In this document: positions 1-6,799 of the stretch, one piece after another
How positions within the stretch are numbered: position 1 is the first letter of the stretch
Layout of the letters: every line of letters begins with the position of its first letter
From: MGBC163016 sp964649145
Lineage (GTDB): Bacteria > Actinomycetota > Coriobacteriia > Coriobacteriales > Eggerthellaceae
DNA: 21,689 bases
Assembly (NCBI GenBank): GCA_964649145.1
Contig: CAZYOQ010000021.1
Span: 1 to 21,689, forward strand
Direction: 5' to 3'
Made by a program: the position numbers and the translations under genes
The notes under the pieces: model-generated
Told to the model about the DNA's origin: nothing
The model's database searches: none
The model's input: only the letters and a program-made list of their open reading frames with translations

Positions 1-129
1 TTTTTGCTGCGGCCGTTATGGCCTCGGCAACAGGTTGGATAGCAACGCCTTCGGCTCGCGTCGGCTTGATGCCGTTGTCTCTCCTCCTTGAGCCGGTCAG
101 ACCGAAGAGACAAGGACATAAGCATCGGG

Positions 130-1302
130 CTAAAAAAGCTCGATATCTCCCAGCAAAAAGGATTCCAGAGGAGCCGCTTCAGAGCCCACCACAATCGTCT
201 TCGTCTCTGGGAATTTGGAGCAGAAGGCATCCAACCCGCCCAGCCCCTTCACGCTCCCGCTCTTCACTTCGATAGCAGTGCGTGCACTCCCGTCTGATAC
301 AACGAAATCCACTTCTTTATTGCCATCGCGCCACCAATTAACTTCGAAGTGCTCTCTTTTCGAGCGCTTGAGCAGGTATGCACCAACAGCACTTTCCACA
401 AGGTGCCCTCGTTGCTCAGGCCGCTCCAGCAAGTCATGTCGATTTCTGCCGTAATTCGCAACCATAAGAGAAGTATCGAATGCGCAAAGCCTCGGCGACG
501 ATGCCTTTGCCTTGATGAGTTTTTCGGAGTATTTTTGCAAGCCGCTCAGCAAACCCGCATCAGTTAAAAGCTTCAGATAGTGTGCAATGGTTGTTGCGTT
601 GCCCGCGTCGTCGAGCTGACCTAAGAGCTTCCTATACGAAAGCTCTTGGCCCGAATAGGCACATCCGAGTTTGAACAGCGCTTCCATCAGCGCAGGCTTA
701 GTGATGCGATCAAGGCTTATGACGTCCTTGTAGACACTCGGATCGATGATGGAGGCCTGCATGTAATCGAGCCATCTTCCTTCGTCATCTGCAAAGGGAG
801 CAGCTCCCGGATAACCCCCGAAGAAGAGGTAGTCGTCGATGTCGAAGCCAAACGCATCGCGCATCTCAGCGAAATCCCATTGATAGCAGGGCAGCATCTC
901 GAAGCGGCCCGTCAAAGCTTCTGCCGTTCCCTTCTTCAAGAGCAACGACGACGAACCGGTCAAGATTACTTTGAGCTGTGTTCCCGCGTCAACATCCTCA
1001 TCCCACAGCGCTTTGACAATCGAAGACCACTGCTGCACAAGCTGTATCTCGTCAACTGCCAGGATGGCCTCGCCTTCCTTGGCGAGAAGTCGCGCCTGTT
1101 CCCATTCGCGCCTCAGCCAGTCGCCAAGCGACGGTATGTCTTGGGAAGCGCGAGCCATTCGGGAAGGAACATCCAGCTTCTCTAACGCTTGCCGAACTGC
1201 GGTGGTCTTGCCTGTTTGCCTTGGCCCTTCGACAACCTGGATGAACCGCTTGGGCTCCCTCATACGCTCTACCAGCTTACCAACAAGCGCTCTTTCGTAC
1301 AT
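130..1302 (-). CDS. AAA ATPase with C-terminal DUF4143 domain
   Basis: A 390-residue protein of the widespread AAA_14/DUF4143 family, whose cellular role is not established. The N-terminal P-loop domain has a Walker A motif GPRQTGKTT (Lys32), a Walker B motif AILAVDEIQ (Asp84-Glu85) and a sensor-like VILTGSSS segment near residue 115. The C-terminal DUF4143 part has a PD-(D/E)XK-like pattern, EVDFVV (Glu330, Asp332) followed by AIEVKSG (Glu345, Lys347), which suggests but does not prove a nuclease-like fold. Length is normal for the family and no damage is seen. The ATG at 1302 is preceded by GGGAG about six bases upstream on the minus strand. It is a single-gene unit with its own promoter and tandem palindromic sites upstream. 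Genes of this family are often accessory and patchily distributed. Confidence 0.9.
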   Translation of the reverse strand: MYERALVGKLVERMREPKRFIQVVEGPRQTGKTTAVRQALEKLDVPSRMARASQDIPSLGDWLRREWEQARLLAKEGEAILAVDEIQLVQQWSSIVKALWDEDVDAGTQLKVILTGSSSLLLKKGTAEALTGRFEMLPCYQWDFAEMRDAFGFDIDDYLFFGGYPGAAPFADDEGRWLDYMQASIIDPSVYKDVISLDRITKPALMEALFKLGCAYSGQELSYRKLLGQLDDAGNATTIAHYLKLLTDAGLLSGLQKYSEKLIKAKASSPRLCAFDTSLMVANYGRNRHDLLERPEQRGHLVESAVGAYLLKRSKREHFEVNWWRDGNKEVDFVVSDGSARTAIEVKSGSVKGLGGLDAFCSKFPETKTIVVGSEAAPLESFLLGDIELF

Positions 1303-1334
1303 GGCACTCTCCCGTTTCTTTGGTTATTACTGGG

Positions 1335-1363
1335 AGAATACTCCATTGTTTGAATTTGTTCAA
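1335..1363 (-). promoter_or_regulatory. Promoter of the DUF4143 ATPase gene
   Basis: On the minus strand TTGAAC (1358-1363) and TATTCT (1335-1340) are separated by exactly 17 bases, a good sigma-70-type pair. The gene starts about 32 bases downstream of the -10 box. The -35 hexamer lies inside the first of two palindromic repeats, so a bound protein would block it. Confidence 0.6.
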
Positions 1364-1393
1364 TGACTGAACAAAAATGTTCAATGACTGAAC
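1357..1393. promoter_or_regulatory. Two tandem operator-like palindromes
   Basis: The 16-base sequence TGTTCAATGACTGAAC occurs twice without mismatch, at 1357-1372 and 1378-1393, 21 bases apart start to start (two helical turns). Each copy is an inverted repeat GTTCA-N5-TGAAC. The promoter-proximal copy overlaps the -35 box. This is the layout of an operator bound cooperatively by a dimeric regulator. The regulator is not identifiable here; the ATPase itself has no obvious helix-turn-helix. Confidence 0.6.
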
Positions 1394-1584
1394 GGTATGC
1401 AGGTATTCAGAGATCAAGCTTCGTCCCTGGTGCCATTATTCGCCAAAAGTGGCGAGCGTGATAGCAGTAATAGCAGCAACCCAAAAAGCACCTGTTTTTA
1501 ACTGATAGAAAAAAATGTATTACCGGCAAAGGTCTGTTTGAAAAAACAAATTAAGCGAGATTCTTTAGCAAGAGGTGATAAAAG
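1394..1584. other. Intergenic region between divergent genes
   Basis: Between the ATPase operator sites and the metallophosphoesterase remnant there is no convincing gene. The only structure seen is a short perfect hairpin, TCGCCA-aaag-TGGCGA at 1440-1455, without a following T-run. A promoter for the rightward gene should lie here but no clear -35/-10 pair was found. Confidence 0.4.
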
Positions 1585-1826
1585 TTGGCGCTGTTCTTCA
1601 CAAGCGATTTGCACTTGGGGCATGCTAATGCTATTAGTTTACCGTGCGGCCATTTGTCGATGTGGACGATATGAACAAGAAGCTTATCCTCAACATCGAC
1701 GAGACTGTTGGCATATGCGGTGAATTATGGATTCTTGGTGACTTCAGCTACAAGATTGCGCGCGATTACGCGGCTGCCTGGCGCAAAAAAATAGTTTGTA
1801 AGCAGGTACATCTCGTGCATGGCAAC
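1585..1826 (+). pseudogene. Frameshifted, truncated metallophosphoesterase remnant
   Basis: Translation from TTG 1585, with AGGTG seven bases upstream, gives a calcineurin-like phosphoesterase start containing FFTSDLHLGHANAISL, then a stop at 1672-1674. The same protein continues in another frame from about 1644 (RPFVDVDDMN, then ELWILGDFSYK, then VHLVHGNHD). The frame change fits loss of one base near TGCGGCC (1645-1651). The metal-binding motifs DxH, GD and GNHD are all recognisable, but the second half of the domain with the later histidine motifs is missing. The remnant ends at GNHD, where a 15-bp repeat and then a different domain begin. Family identity is clear from motifs; the deletion history is inference. 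Confidence 0.7.
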
Positions 1827-2798
1827 CACGACAGGGACAAGCACGACAGGGACAAGCACGACAGGGACAAGCACGACAGGGACAAGCACGACATGGACGA
1901 GAACTACATGAACAACCACGACATTGACGAACGCCACATCGAAGAACGCCACATCGAAGAGCGAAAGCGTGCTTTATTAGGAGTTGTGTACGGCGCAGCG
2001 GTGGGGGACGCGCTCGGAGTGCCGTTTGAATTCAGAGCACGCGGCAGTTTTACCTGTGCAGGCATGACGGGTCACGGCACTTATAACATGCCCAAGGGCA
2101 CGTTTTCTGATGATACCTCGATGCTCTTAGCTACGCTAGAGAGCCTGCGCGTATGCGGCGGTGTTAACACTGAAGACATGCGCGAGAGATTCTGCTCGTG
2201 GCGCTATAAGGGCAATTACACCGCTGATGGCGCCGTGTTTGGCGTTGGGCTTACCACGACTGCGGCTCTTGCCGAGGGTCAGGGATGCGATGGGGAGTAT
2301 TCAAACGGCAATGGTTCGCTTATGAGAATTGCTCCTCTTGCCTTTGTCAATGCTACCGACGCGCAAATAAGCCAAGCATCCGCCATTACTCACGCACACG
2401 AGCTTTCGTGCAAGGCCTGTGTGGTGTTTGTTGGCATCTTAAGGCAGGTGCTCAGTGGGGTAGCGCTTGGCGCTGCCGTTCAAGCCGCGCAGCCAGATGA
2501 CACGCGTTTTGCCTTTATGGAAAGGCTGGAGGGTATGCCACGCGAAGCGGTTCGCTCTACTGGTTATGTGCTGGATACGCTCGCTGCGGCGCTTTGGTGT
2601 GCGCTTCATACCAGCAGTTACTGCGGCTGCGTGCTTGAGGCGGTAAACCTAGGCGATGATACCGATACTACCGCTTGCGTTGCAGGGGCGCTTGCTGGAG
2701 CAAGGTATGGTTTTGAGGGTATCCCCAAAGAATGGTTGGATGATTTGCGTGGAAAAGACGTAATCGATCGCTGCCTTTATGGTGCATCGGGGATGTAA
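1644..2798 (+). CDS. ADP-ribosylglycohydrolase with phosphoesterase-remnant N-terminus
   Basis: The open frame holds 384 codons. Residues 1-61 are metallophosphoesterase remnant, about 62-106 a pentapeptide-repeat linker, and about 107-384 a full-length ADP-ribosylglycohydrolase (DraG/ARH family), which removes ADP-ribose from proteins or small molecules using a two-metal centre. Family motifs are intact: YGAAVGDALGVPFE (116-129), FSDDTSM (Asp156, Asp157), GNGSLMRIAPL, and NLGDDTDTT (335-343), the C-terminal metal-binding motif. The GTG at 1644 has no ribosome binding site, so this is the frame limit, not a likely start. Internal ATGs at 1893 and 1908, within the repeat, could start a stand-alone hydrolase. 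Alternatively the frame joins to TTG 1585 if the frameshift is an error or is bypassed. The enzyme call is firm; start and expression are uncertain. Confidence 0.8.
   Translation: MRPFVDVDDMNKKLILNIDETVGICGELWILGDFSYKIARDYAAAWRKKIVCKQVHLVHGNHDRDKHDRDKHDRDKHDRDKHDMDENYMNNHDIDERHIEERHIEERKRALLGVVYGAAVGDALGVPFEFRARGSFTCAGMTGHGTYNMPKGTFSDDTSMLLATLESLRVCGGVNTEDMRERFCSWRYKGNYTADGAVFGVGLTTTAALAEGQGCDGEYSNGNGSLMRIAPLAFVNATDAQISQASAITHAHELSCKACVVFVGILRQVLSGVALGAAVQAAQPDDTRFAFMERLEGMPREAVRSTGYVLDTLAAALWCALHTSSYCGCVLEAVNLGDDTDTTACVAGALAGARYGFEGIPKEWLDDLRGKDVIDRCLYGASGM
1827..1961 (+). repeat. 15-bp in-frame tandem repeat encoding a pentapeptide linker
   Basis: Nine consecutive 15-base units. Four are identical CACGACAGGGACAAG (1827-1886, encoding HDRDK), followed by increasingly diverged units HDMDE, NYMNN, HDIDE, RHIEE and RHIEE. 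The array begins exactly at the His-Asp of the metallophosphoesterase GNHD motif and ends at the first residues of the ADP-ribosylglycohydrolase. Because 15 is a multiple of three, copy-number change would alter linker length but not frame. Confidence 0.9.
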
Positions 2799-2966
2799 CG
2801 AGGGAAGGGCGGACGGTTTTCCGTACCATTAGCAACTTTCCCATTCCACTAAAGGTTCTTAAATAATTGTCCAAGATATCTTGACCACTCCACTTCCTCT
2901 CTCTAACTTTTTGTCCGCACATCCCGGTTCTTTGTGTTCTGGCTGTCTCAGTTTGCTTGAGTAGCC

Positions 2967-3386
2967 TTACAGTCCCATCGCCTTGGTGAAGCGCAAAAAT
3001 TCTCCTGCCTTCATAATACGCACTCCGGCGAAGGGATAGTCGTTTGTGTTGTTCGATAAAAGTAGGCCATTGACATAGACGGCGGCCTCAAGAAACGGCT
3101 TGTCTTTTTCGTCGGGATAAACCAGAGCCGGAATCGCTTTAGGCACTATCTCTTCGGCTATTGACAGAATCAAACTCAATAAAGCTTCGGCTTCCTCTTT
3201 CAAACCCCTTAAAGTGATAACACTGCGACTAAGTACATCACGATATTCATCTATCATCTGGGAACTAACAACAATATTAAATTGATCTGGATATTTGAGT
3301 ATTTGCATAAGTGCTGTTGCATGGTCACCTTTGGGTTTTAGCAGCGCAGCCACAAGAACGTTAGTGTCTAAAACGACATCAATCAT
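2967..3386 (-). CDS. PIN-domain toxin of a toxin-antitoxin pair
   Basis: A 139-residue PIN-domain protein of the 'putative toxin-antitoxin system toxin component, PIN family' type. PIN toxins are Mg-dependent RNases. The acidic active-site residues are visible: Asp7 in VVLDTNVLVAALL, Glu46 in SSQMIDEYRDVL, and Asp94 in PDEKDKPFLEAA. The usual C-terminal TGN/D motif appears as LLSNNTNDYPF. Length is typical for a single PIN domain. The ATG overlaps the TGA of the upstream antitoxin (ATGA at 3383-3386), so the two are translationally coupled. It converges on the ADP-ribosylglycohydrolase gene. The gap at 2799-2966 shows no convincing terminator. The RNA target cannot be read from sequence. Confidence 0.85.
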   Translation of the reverse strand: MIDVVLDTNVLVAALLKPKGDHATALMQILKYPDQFNIVVSSQMIDEYRDVLSRSVITLRGLKEEAEALLSLILSIAEEIVPKAIPALVYPDEKDKPFLEAAVYVNGLLLSNNTNDYPFAGVRIMKAGEFLRFTKAMGL

Positions 3387-3679
3387 GACACGTGCCCAGA
3401 TGAAATGCGTTCGTCGCGCACCGATTCGATAAATGCATCGATATCATCAATTGTCATGAGGGGAAGTGAACTCGCCTCATTCTTTTTCGCGGCTGATGCC
3501 AGTATGTCTGACAAGTTTTCTGCAGCTGTATGTTCTTGTGCGAGATCCTCGGCGATGAGTTGCCTCATTCGCTCTGACATCTTTTGCCCGCGCTTGGCGC
3601 ATTTCGCCTGGAATTGAGTCTTCATTGACGACGAAAGAACTACACGCATTACCTCACTGGTTGTAGTAGCACTAGCCAT
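3383..3679 (-). CDS. Antitoxin, ribbon-helix-helix-like
   Basis: A 98-residue protein immediately upstream of the PIN toxin and overlapping it by four bases. The N-terminal half (SEVMRVVLSSSMKTQF, then a basic stretch and SERMRQLIAEDLAQE) fits a ribbon-helix-helix DNA-binding domain: a short beta strand followed by two helices. The C-terminal half, with LMTIDDIDAFIESVRDE, is acidic and probably wraps the toxin. AGGAGG lies five bases before the ATG. A near-consensus -10 box inside a palindrome lies directly upstream, as expected for an autoregulated antitoxin. The RHH assignment is by pattern only; position and coupling make the antitoxin role likely. Confidence 0.75.
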   Translation of the reverse strand: MASATTTSEVMRVVLSSSMKTQFQAKCAKRGQKMSERMRQLIAEDLAQEHTAAENLSDILASAAKKNEASSLPLMTIDDIDAFIESVRDERISSGHVS

Positions 3680-3688
3680 GGCAACCTC

Positions 3689-3721
3689 CTAAAATATGGC
3701 CATGATTATACCATGTTTTAG
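3689..3721 (-). promoter_or_regulatory. Antitoxin promoter within a palindromic operator
   Basis: Arms CTAAAATATGG (3689-3699) and CCATGTTTTAG (3711-3721) are inverted repeats matching at 10 of 11 positions with an 11-base spacer. The spacer contains a perfect minus-strand TATAAT (3705-3710), 25 bases upstream of the antitoxin ATG. A protein bound across both arms would cover the -10 box. The -35 region is weak. This fits autorepression by the antitoxin or toxin-antitoxin complex. Confidence 0.65.
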
Positions 3722-3859
3722 CCATAATTGTAGCTCCGTTCACCTGTTCTACTAAACAAGACCCTTATTATCGATTTAAAAAAAGGCCAGCTCAAAGGCA
3801 AGATTTTGTATTCTCCGCGCGATGGACAAAAAAATTTATGAAGAAAGCATTCATAAAAC
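3722..3859. other. Intergenic, nothing recognised
   Basis: Between the antitoxin operator and the dnaK promoter no gene, RNA or clear repeat was seen. It contains an A-rich stretch near 3777-3784 and another near 3828-3836. No CIRCE element (TTAGCACTC-N9-GAGTGCTAA) is present. Confidence 0.4.
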
Positions 3860-3888
3860 TTGACACGTTGACACTTAGATTATATTAT
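3860..3888 (+). promoter_or_regulatory. Promoter of the dnaK operon
   Basis: TTGACA (3860-3865) and TATTAT (3883-3888) are 17 bases apart, a near-consensus sigma-70-type promoter. TTGACAC is directly repeated at 3868-3874. A degenerate HspR-like (HAIR) element can be drawn over the -35 region, CTTGACA-N7-ACTTAGA (3859-3879), with the correct seven-base spacer but only partial match to CTTGAGT-N7-ACTCAAG. A leader of roughly 105 bases would follow, containing an inverted repeat ATGATAT (3900-3906) / ATATCAT (3920-3926). Confidence 0.7.
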
Positions 3889-3999
3889 GCTTGCAAATAA
3901 TGATATCGTAACAAAGTGCATATCATGTTTTCGTAAGAACAACAGACCAAGCAGCAACCAAAGCTCAATAAGGAAGCTGACGAAAGGAAGGAAAGAAAA

Positions 4000-5904
4000 A
4001 TGGCTAAGATTCTTGGAATCGACTTGGGAACCACAAACTCGGCAATGGCTGTTATGGAGGGTTCCGAGCCTGAAATCCTGGTAAATGCGGAAGGCGATCG
4101 CACTACCCCTTCAGTAGAAGGCTTCCGTAAAGATGGCGAACGCGTGGTTGGCAAGGCTGCGAAAAACCAAGCCGTTACCAATCCGGAAAACACTGTAAGT
4201 TCGGTTAAGCGTTTCATTGGCCGCAGCTATGACGAGACTCCAGAAGAGCGCAAAACCGTTTCGTATAAGGTAGAGAAAGGCAAGGACGGGCGCGCTGTTA
4301 TCGATATCGACGGCAAGAACTATACTCCAGAAGAAATCAGCGCGATGGTTCTGCAGAAGCTGAAGGCCGATGCTGAAAAGCAGGTGGGATCTACTATCAC
4401 TAAGGCCGTTATTACCGTTCCTGCTTACTTCAACGATGCCCAGCGCCAAGCAACGAAGGATGCTGGCAAGATTGCTGGTCTTGAGGTCGAGCGCATCATC
4501 AACGAGCCTACAGCTGCAGCTCTTGCTTATGGTCTAGATAAGGCCGACCACGACGAGAAGATTCTCGTATTCGACCTTGGTGGTGGCACCTTCGATGTCT
4601 CTGTGCTTGAGCTTGGTGACGGTGTCTTCGAGGTGGCATCCACCGCAGGCGACAACCACCTAGGTGGTGACGACTGGGATCAGCGAATCATCGACTGGAT
4701 GGCAGATAAGTTTGACTCAGACAATGGCATCAACCTGCGCAAGGACCCGATGGCGCTTCAGCGTCTGAAGGAAGCAGCCGAGAAGGCTAAGATGGAACTT
4801 TCTTCCACCACGCAAACTAACATCAACCTTCCGTTCATCACGGCAGGCGCAGATGGCCCGAAGCATCTTGACTATACGCTTACTCGTGCGGAATTCGAGC
4901 GCATCACCAAAGACCTACTCGAGCGCTGCAAGAAGCCTGTTGAGCAAGCGCTAAACGATGCAGGCATCAAGGCCGGTCAGCTTGACGAGGTTATCCTTGT
5001 TGGTGGCTCCACTCGTATGCCGGCTGTTCAAGACCTTGTAGAAAAGCTTACCGGCAAAAAGCCTAACATGTCTGTGAACCCAGACGAGGTCGTGGCCATG
5101 GGCGCAGCTATTCAGGGCGGCGTGCTTTCTGGCGACGTCACTGGCATCCTTTTGCTTGACGTTACCCCGCTTTCCCTTGGTGTGGAAACAATGGGCGGCG
5201 TGATGACTAAGATGATTGACCGCAACACTACCATCCCAACTCGCAAGACTGAGATCTACTCGACTGCGGCCGACAACCAGACTTCCGTCGAGGTTCATGT
5301 CCTGCAAGGCGAGCGTCAGATGGCGGCTGGCAACAAGACACTTGGGCGATTCCAGCTCAATGGCATTCCGGCAGCACGTCGTGGCGTTCCGCAAATTGAG
5401 GTCACCTTCGATATCGACGCAAACGGCATTGTGAACGTTAGCGCCAAAGACCTTGGTACTGGCAAGGAACAGCAGATCACCATTAGCGGCTCTACTGCAC
5501 TTTCCGACGACGAAGTCGATCGCATGGTCAAAGACGCCGAGGCTCATGCCGAGGAAGATGCCAAGCACAAGGAAGAGGTTGAGGTACGCAACAATTGTGA
5601 GTCACTTGTGGGTGCTACCCAGCAGACTCTTGACGAGCTTGGCGACAAGGTTCCATCCGATTCAAAGGCCGAGGCCGAAAGTGCTATTGCCGAGGCGAAG
5701 AGCGCGCTTGAGGGCAGCGACATTGATGCAATCCGTGCCGCTACCGAGCGTATGCAACAAGCTGGCTACAAGCTTGCTGAAGTCGTTTACAACACTGAAA
5801 ACGCTCAGGCTGCACCTGATATGGGAAACACCGAGAGCACTACAGATGATGACACAATCGAGGCAGACTACGAAGTTGTAGATGACGAGGAAGAAGGCAA
5901 GTAA
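4000..5904 (+). CDS. dnaK: Chaperone protein DnaK (Hsp70)
   Basis: A 634-residue cytoplasmic Hsp70 chaperone that folds and disaggregates clients in an ATP-driven cycle with DnaJ and GrpE. The ATPase domain shows GIDLGTTNS (6-14), the block ending NEPTAAALAYG, DLGGGT (about 192) and VGGSTRMP (about 334). The interdomain linker is DVTPL (about 387). The beta-sandwich substrate domain and helical lid follow, and the acidic tail ends EADYEVVDDEEEGK. Length is normal for bacterial DnaK. The ATG at 4000 follows GGAAGGAAAG. It is the first gene of dnaK-grpE-dnaJ-hspR-clpB and is probably repressed by HspR encoded in the same operon. No defects are seen. Confidence 0.98.
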   Translation: MAKILGIDLGTTNSAMAVMEGSEPEILVNAEGDRTTPSVEGFRKDGERVVGKAAKNQAVTNPENTVSSVKRFIGRSYDETPEERKTVSYKVEKGKDGRAVIDIDGKNYTPEEISAMVLQKLKADAEKQVGSTITKAVITVPAYFNDAQRQATKDAGKIAGLEVERIINEPTAAALAYGLDKADHDEKILVFDLGGGTFDVSVLELGDGVFEVASTAGDNHLGGDDWDQRIIDWMADKFDSDNGINLRKDPMALQRLKEAAEKAKMELSSTTQTNINLPFITAGADGPKHLDYTLTRAEFERITKDLLERCKKPVEQALNDAGIKAGQLDEVILVGGSTRMPAVQDLVEKLTGKKPNMSVNPDEVVAMGAAIQGGVLSGDVTGILLLDVTPLSLGVETMGGVMTKMIDRNTTIPTRKTEIYSTAADNQTSVEVHVLQGERQMAAGNKTLGRFQLNGIPAARRGVPQIEVTFDIDANGIVNVSAKDLGTGKEQQITISGSTALSDDEVDRMVKDAEAHAEEDAKHKEEVEVRNNCESLVGATQQTLDELGDKVPSDSKAEAESAIAEAKSALEGSDIDAIRAATERMQQAGYKLAEVVYNTENAQAAPDMGNTESTTDDDTIEADYEVVDDEEEGK

Positions 5905-5905
5905 A

Positions 5906-6685
5906 ATGGCAGACCCGAAGAAAGCGGGCGCCTCTTCCCCAGAAAATCAAGCGCCTAAAGACGATAGCGCTTTGAACGCGGCACACGGAAATGACGGCGC
6001 ACCCGATAAGGGTGCGTCTGTCTCGAAAGAAAAGGCCAAAAAAACCCAAACTGATAGCGCCAGTGATGCGAAGGCTCAAGAGTTTGATGACGCTTTGGAA
6101 GTAGAAGCGGCGACAATTATCGACGAGGCCGAAGAAGAGCTTCGCGAGAAGGCCAGCGCAGATGCGACCCAAGAAAATGCTGAAGGCAGCGAGGTCACGG
6201 CAGAAAAAGCGGCTGACGACGCAATAAAACAAGCAGCCGAATGGCAGGACAAGTACATGAGGCTGCATGCCGAATGGGATACCTATCGTCGCAGACAAAA
6301 GGAACAAGCCGCCCAGCAAAAGGCGCTTGCAGCCGAAAAGCTGGTCGGAAGTTTGATTCCTGTTATCGACGATCTGGAAAGGTCGATTAACTACGCGAAG
6401 ACCAACGGCGAAACAGGTTTGCTTTCAGGTGTGGAAGCGGTACTTAACAAGTTTGTCGATACGCTTGTAAAAGATGGTGTTGAGGTGATCAATCCCGAAG
6501 GCGAGGCCTTCAACGCGCTTGAGGCTCAGGCTGTTGGCACTGTGGAAGATTCGACCAAATACGACGAGACAGTTGCCGAGGTTTATCAGAAGGGCTACAA
6601 GATCGCAAGCAAGGTGCTAAGGCCTGCAATGGTAACAGTGACTACAGGTGGAGAGCCTCGTCCAAAAGACACTGAGGAAGAATAG
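5906..6685 (+). CDS. grpE: Nucleotide exchange factor GrpE
   Basis: A 259-residue DnaK co-chaperone that promotes ADP release. The first ~110 residues are acidic, Ala/Glu/Lys-rich and probably disordered, longer than in most GrpE proteins. The conserved core follows: a long helix (EWQDKYMRLHAEWDTYRRR), a four-helix dimer region (LIPVIDDLERSINYA), and the C-terminal beta domain ending GYKIASKVLRPAMVTV. The usual GE-FDP-HEAV signature is altered to GEAFNALEAQAV. The ATG at 5906 lies one base after the dnaK stop and has AAGG eight bases upstream. An earlier in-frame ATG at 5882 lies inside dnaK and is not preferred. Confidence 0.95.
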   Translation: MADPKKAGASSPENQAPKDDSALNAAHGNDGAPDKGASVSKEKAKKTQTDSASDAKAQEFDDALEVEAATIIDEAEEELREKASADATQENAEGSEVTAEKAADDAIKQAAEWQDKYMRLHAEWDTYRRRQKEQAAQQKALAAEKLVGSLIPVIDDLERSINYAKTNGETGLLSGVEAVLNKFVDTLVKDGVEVINPEGEAFNALEAQAVGTVEDSTKYDETVAEVYQKGYKIASKVLRPAMVTVTTGGEPRPKDTEEE

Positions 6686-6799
6686 CTATCCCAATCTTGC
6701 TTATGTATGGCTTAGGTGATTTTTAGCCATGACAGATTTGAAACTCAAAAAGTTTAAGGGCTTTTAGATTCATTAAACCGAAGAAGGGAGGCGGAGCAA

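Noticed and set aside
646..1185. 179-codon open frame on the plus strand
   Set aside because: It lies wholly opposite the DUF4143 ATPase, which has intact motifs and an RBS; the plus-strand translation has no recognisable domain.
1440..1455. Hairpin TCGCCA/TGGCGA as a terminator or riboswitch
   Set aside because: Short stem without T-run or any recognisable aptamer; kept only as a note.
2799..2966. Terminator between the convergent ADP-ribosylglycohydrolase and PIN toxin genes
   Set aside because: Only a weak 4-bp stem (ACGG-tttt-CCGT) was found, with no T-run.
4951..5568. 205-codon open frame antisense to dnaK
   Set aside because: Shadow of dnaK's codon usage; no RBS or domain, and dnaK is certain.
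5882..5905. Upstream ATG for grpE inside dnaK
   Set aside because: ATG 5906 has the better-placed RBS and begins directly after the dnaK stop; the extra eight residues come from dnaK sequence.
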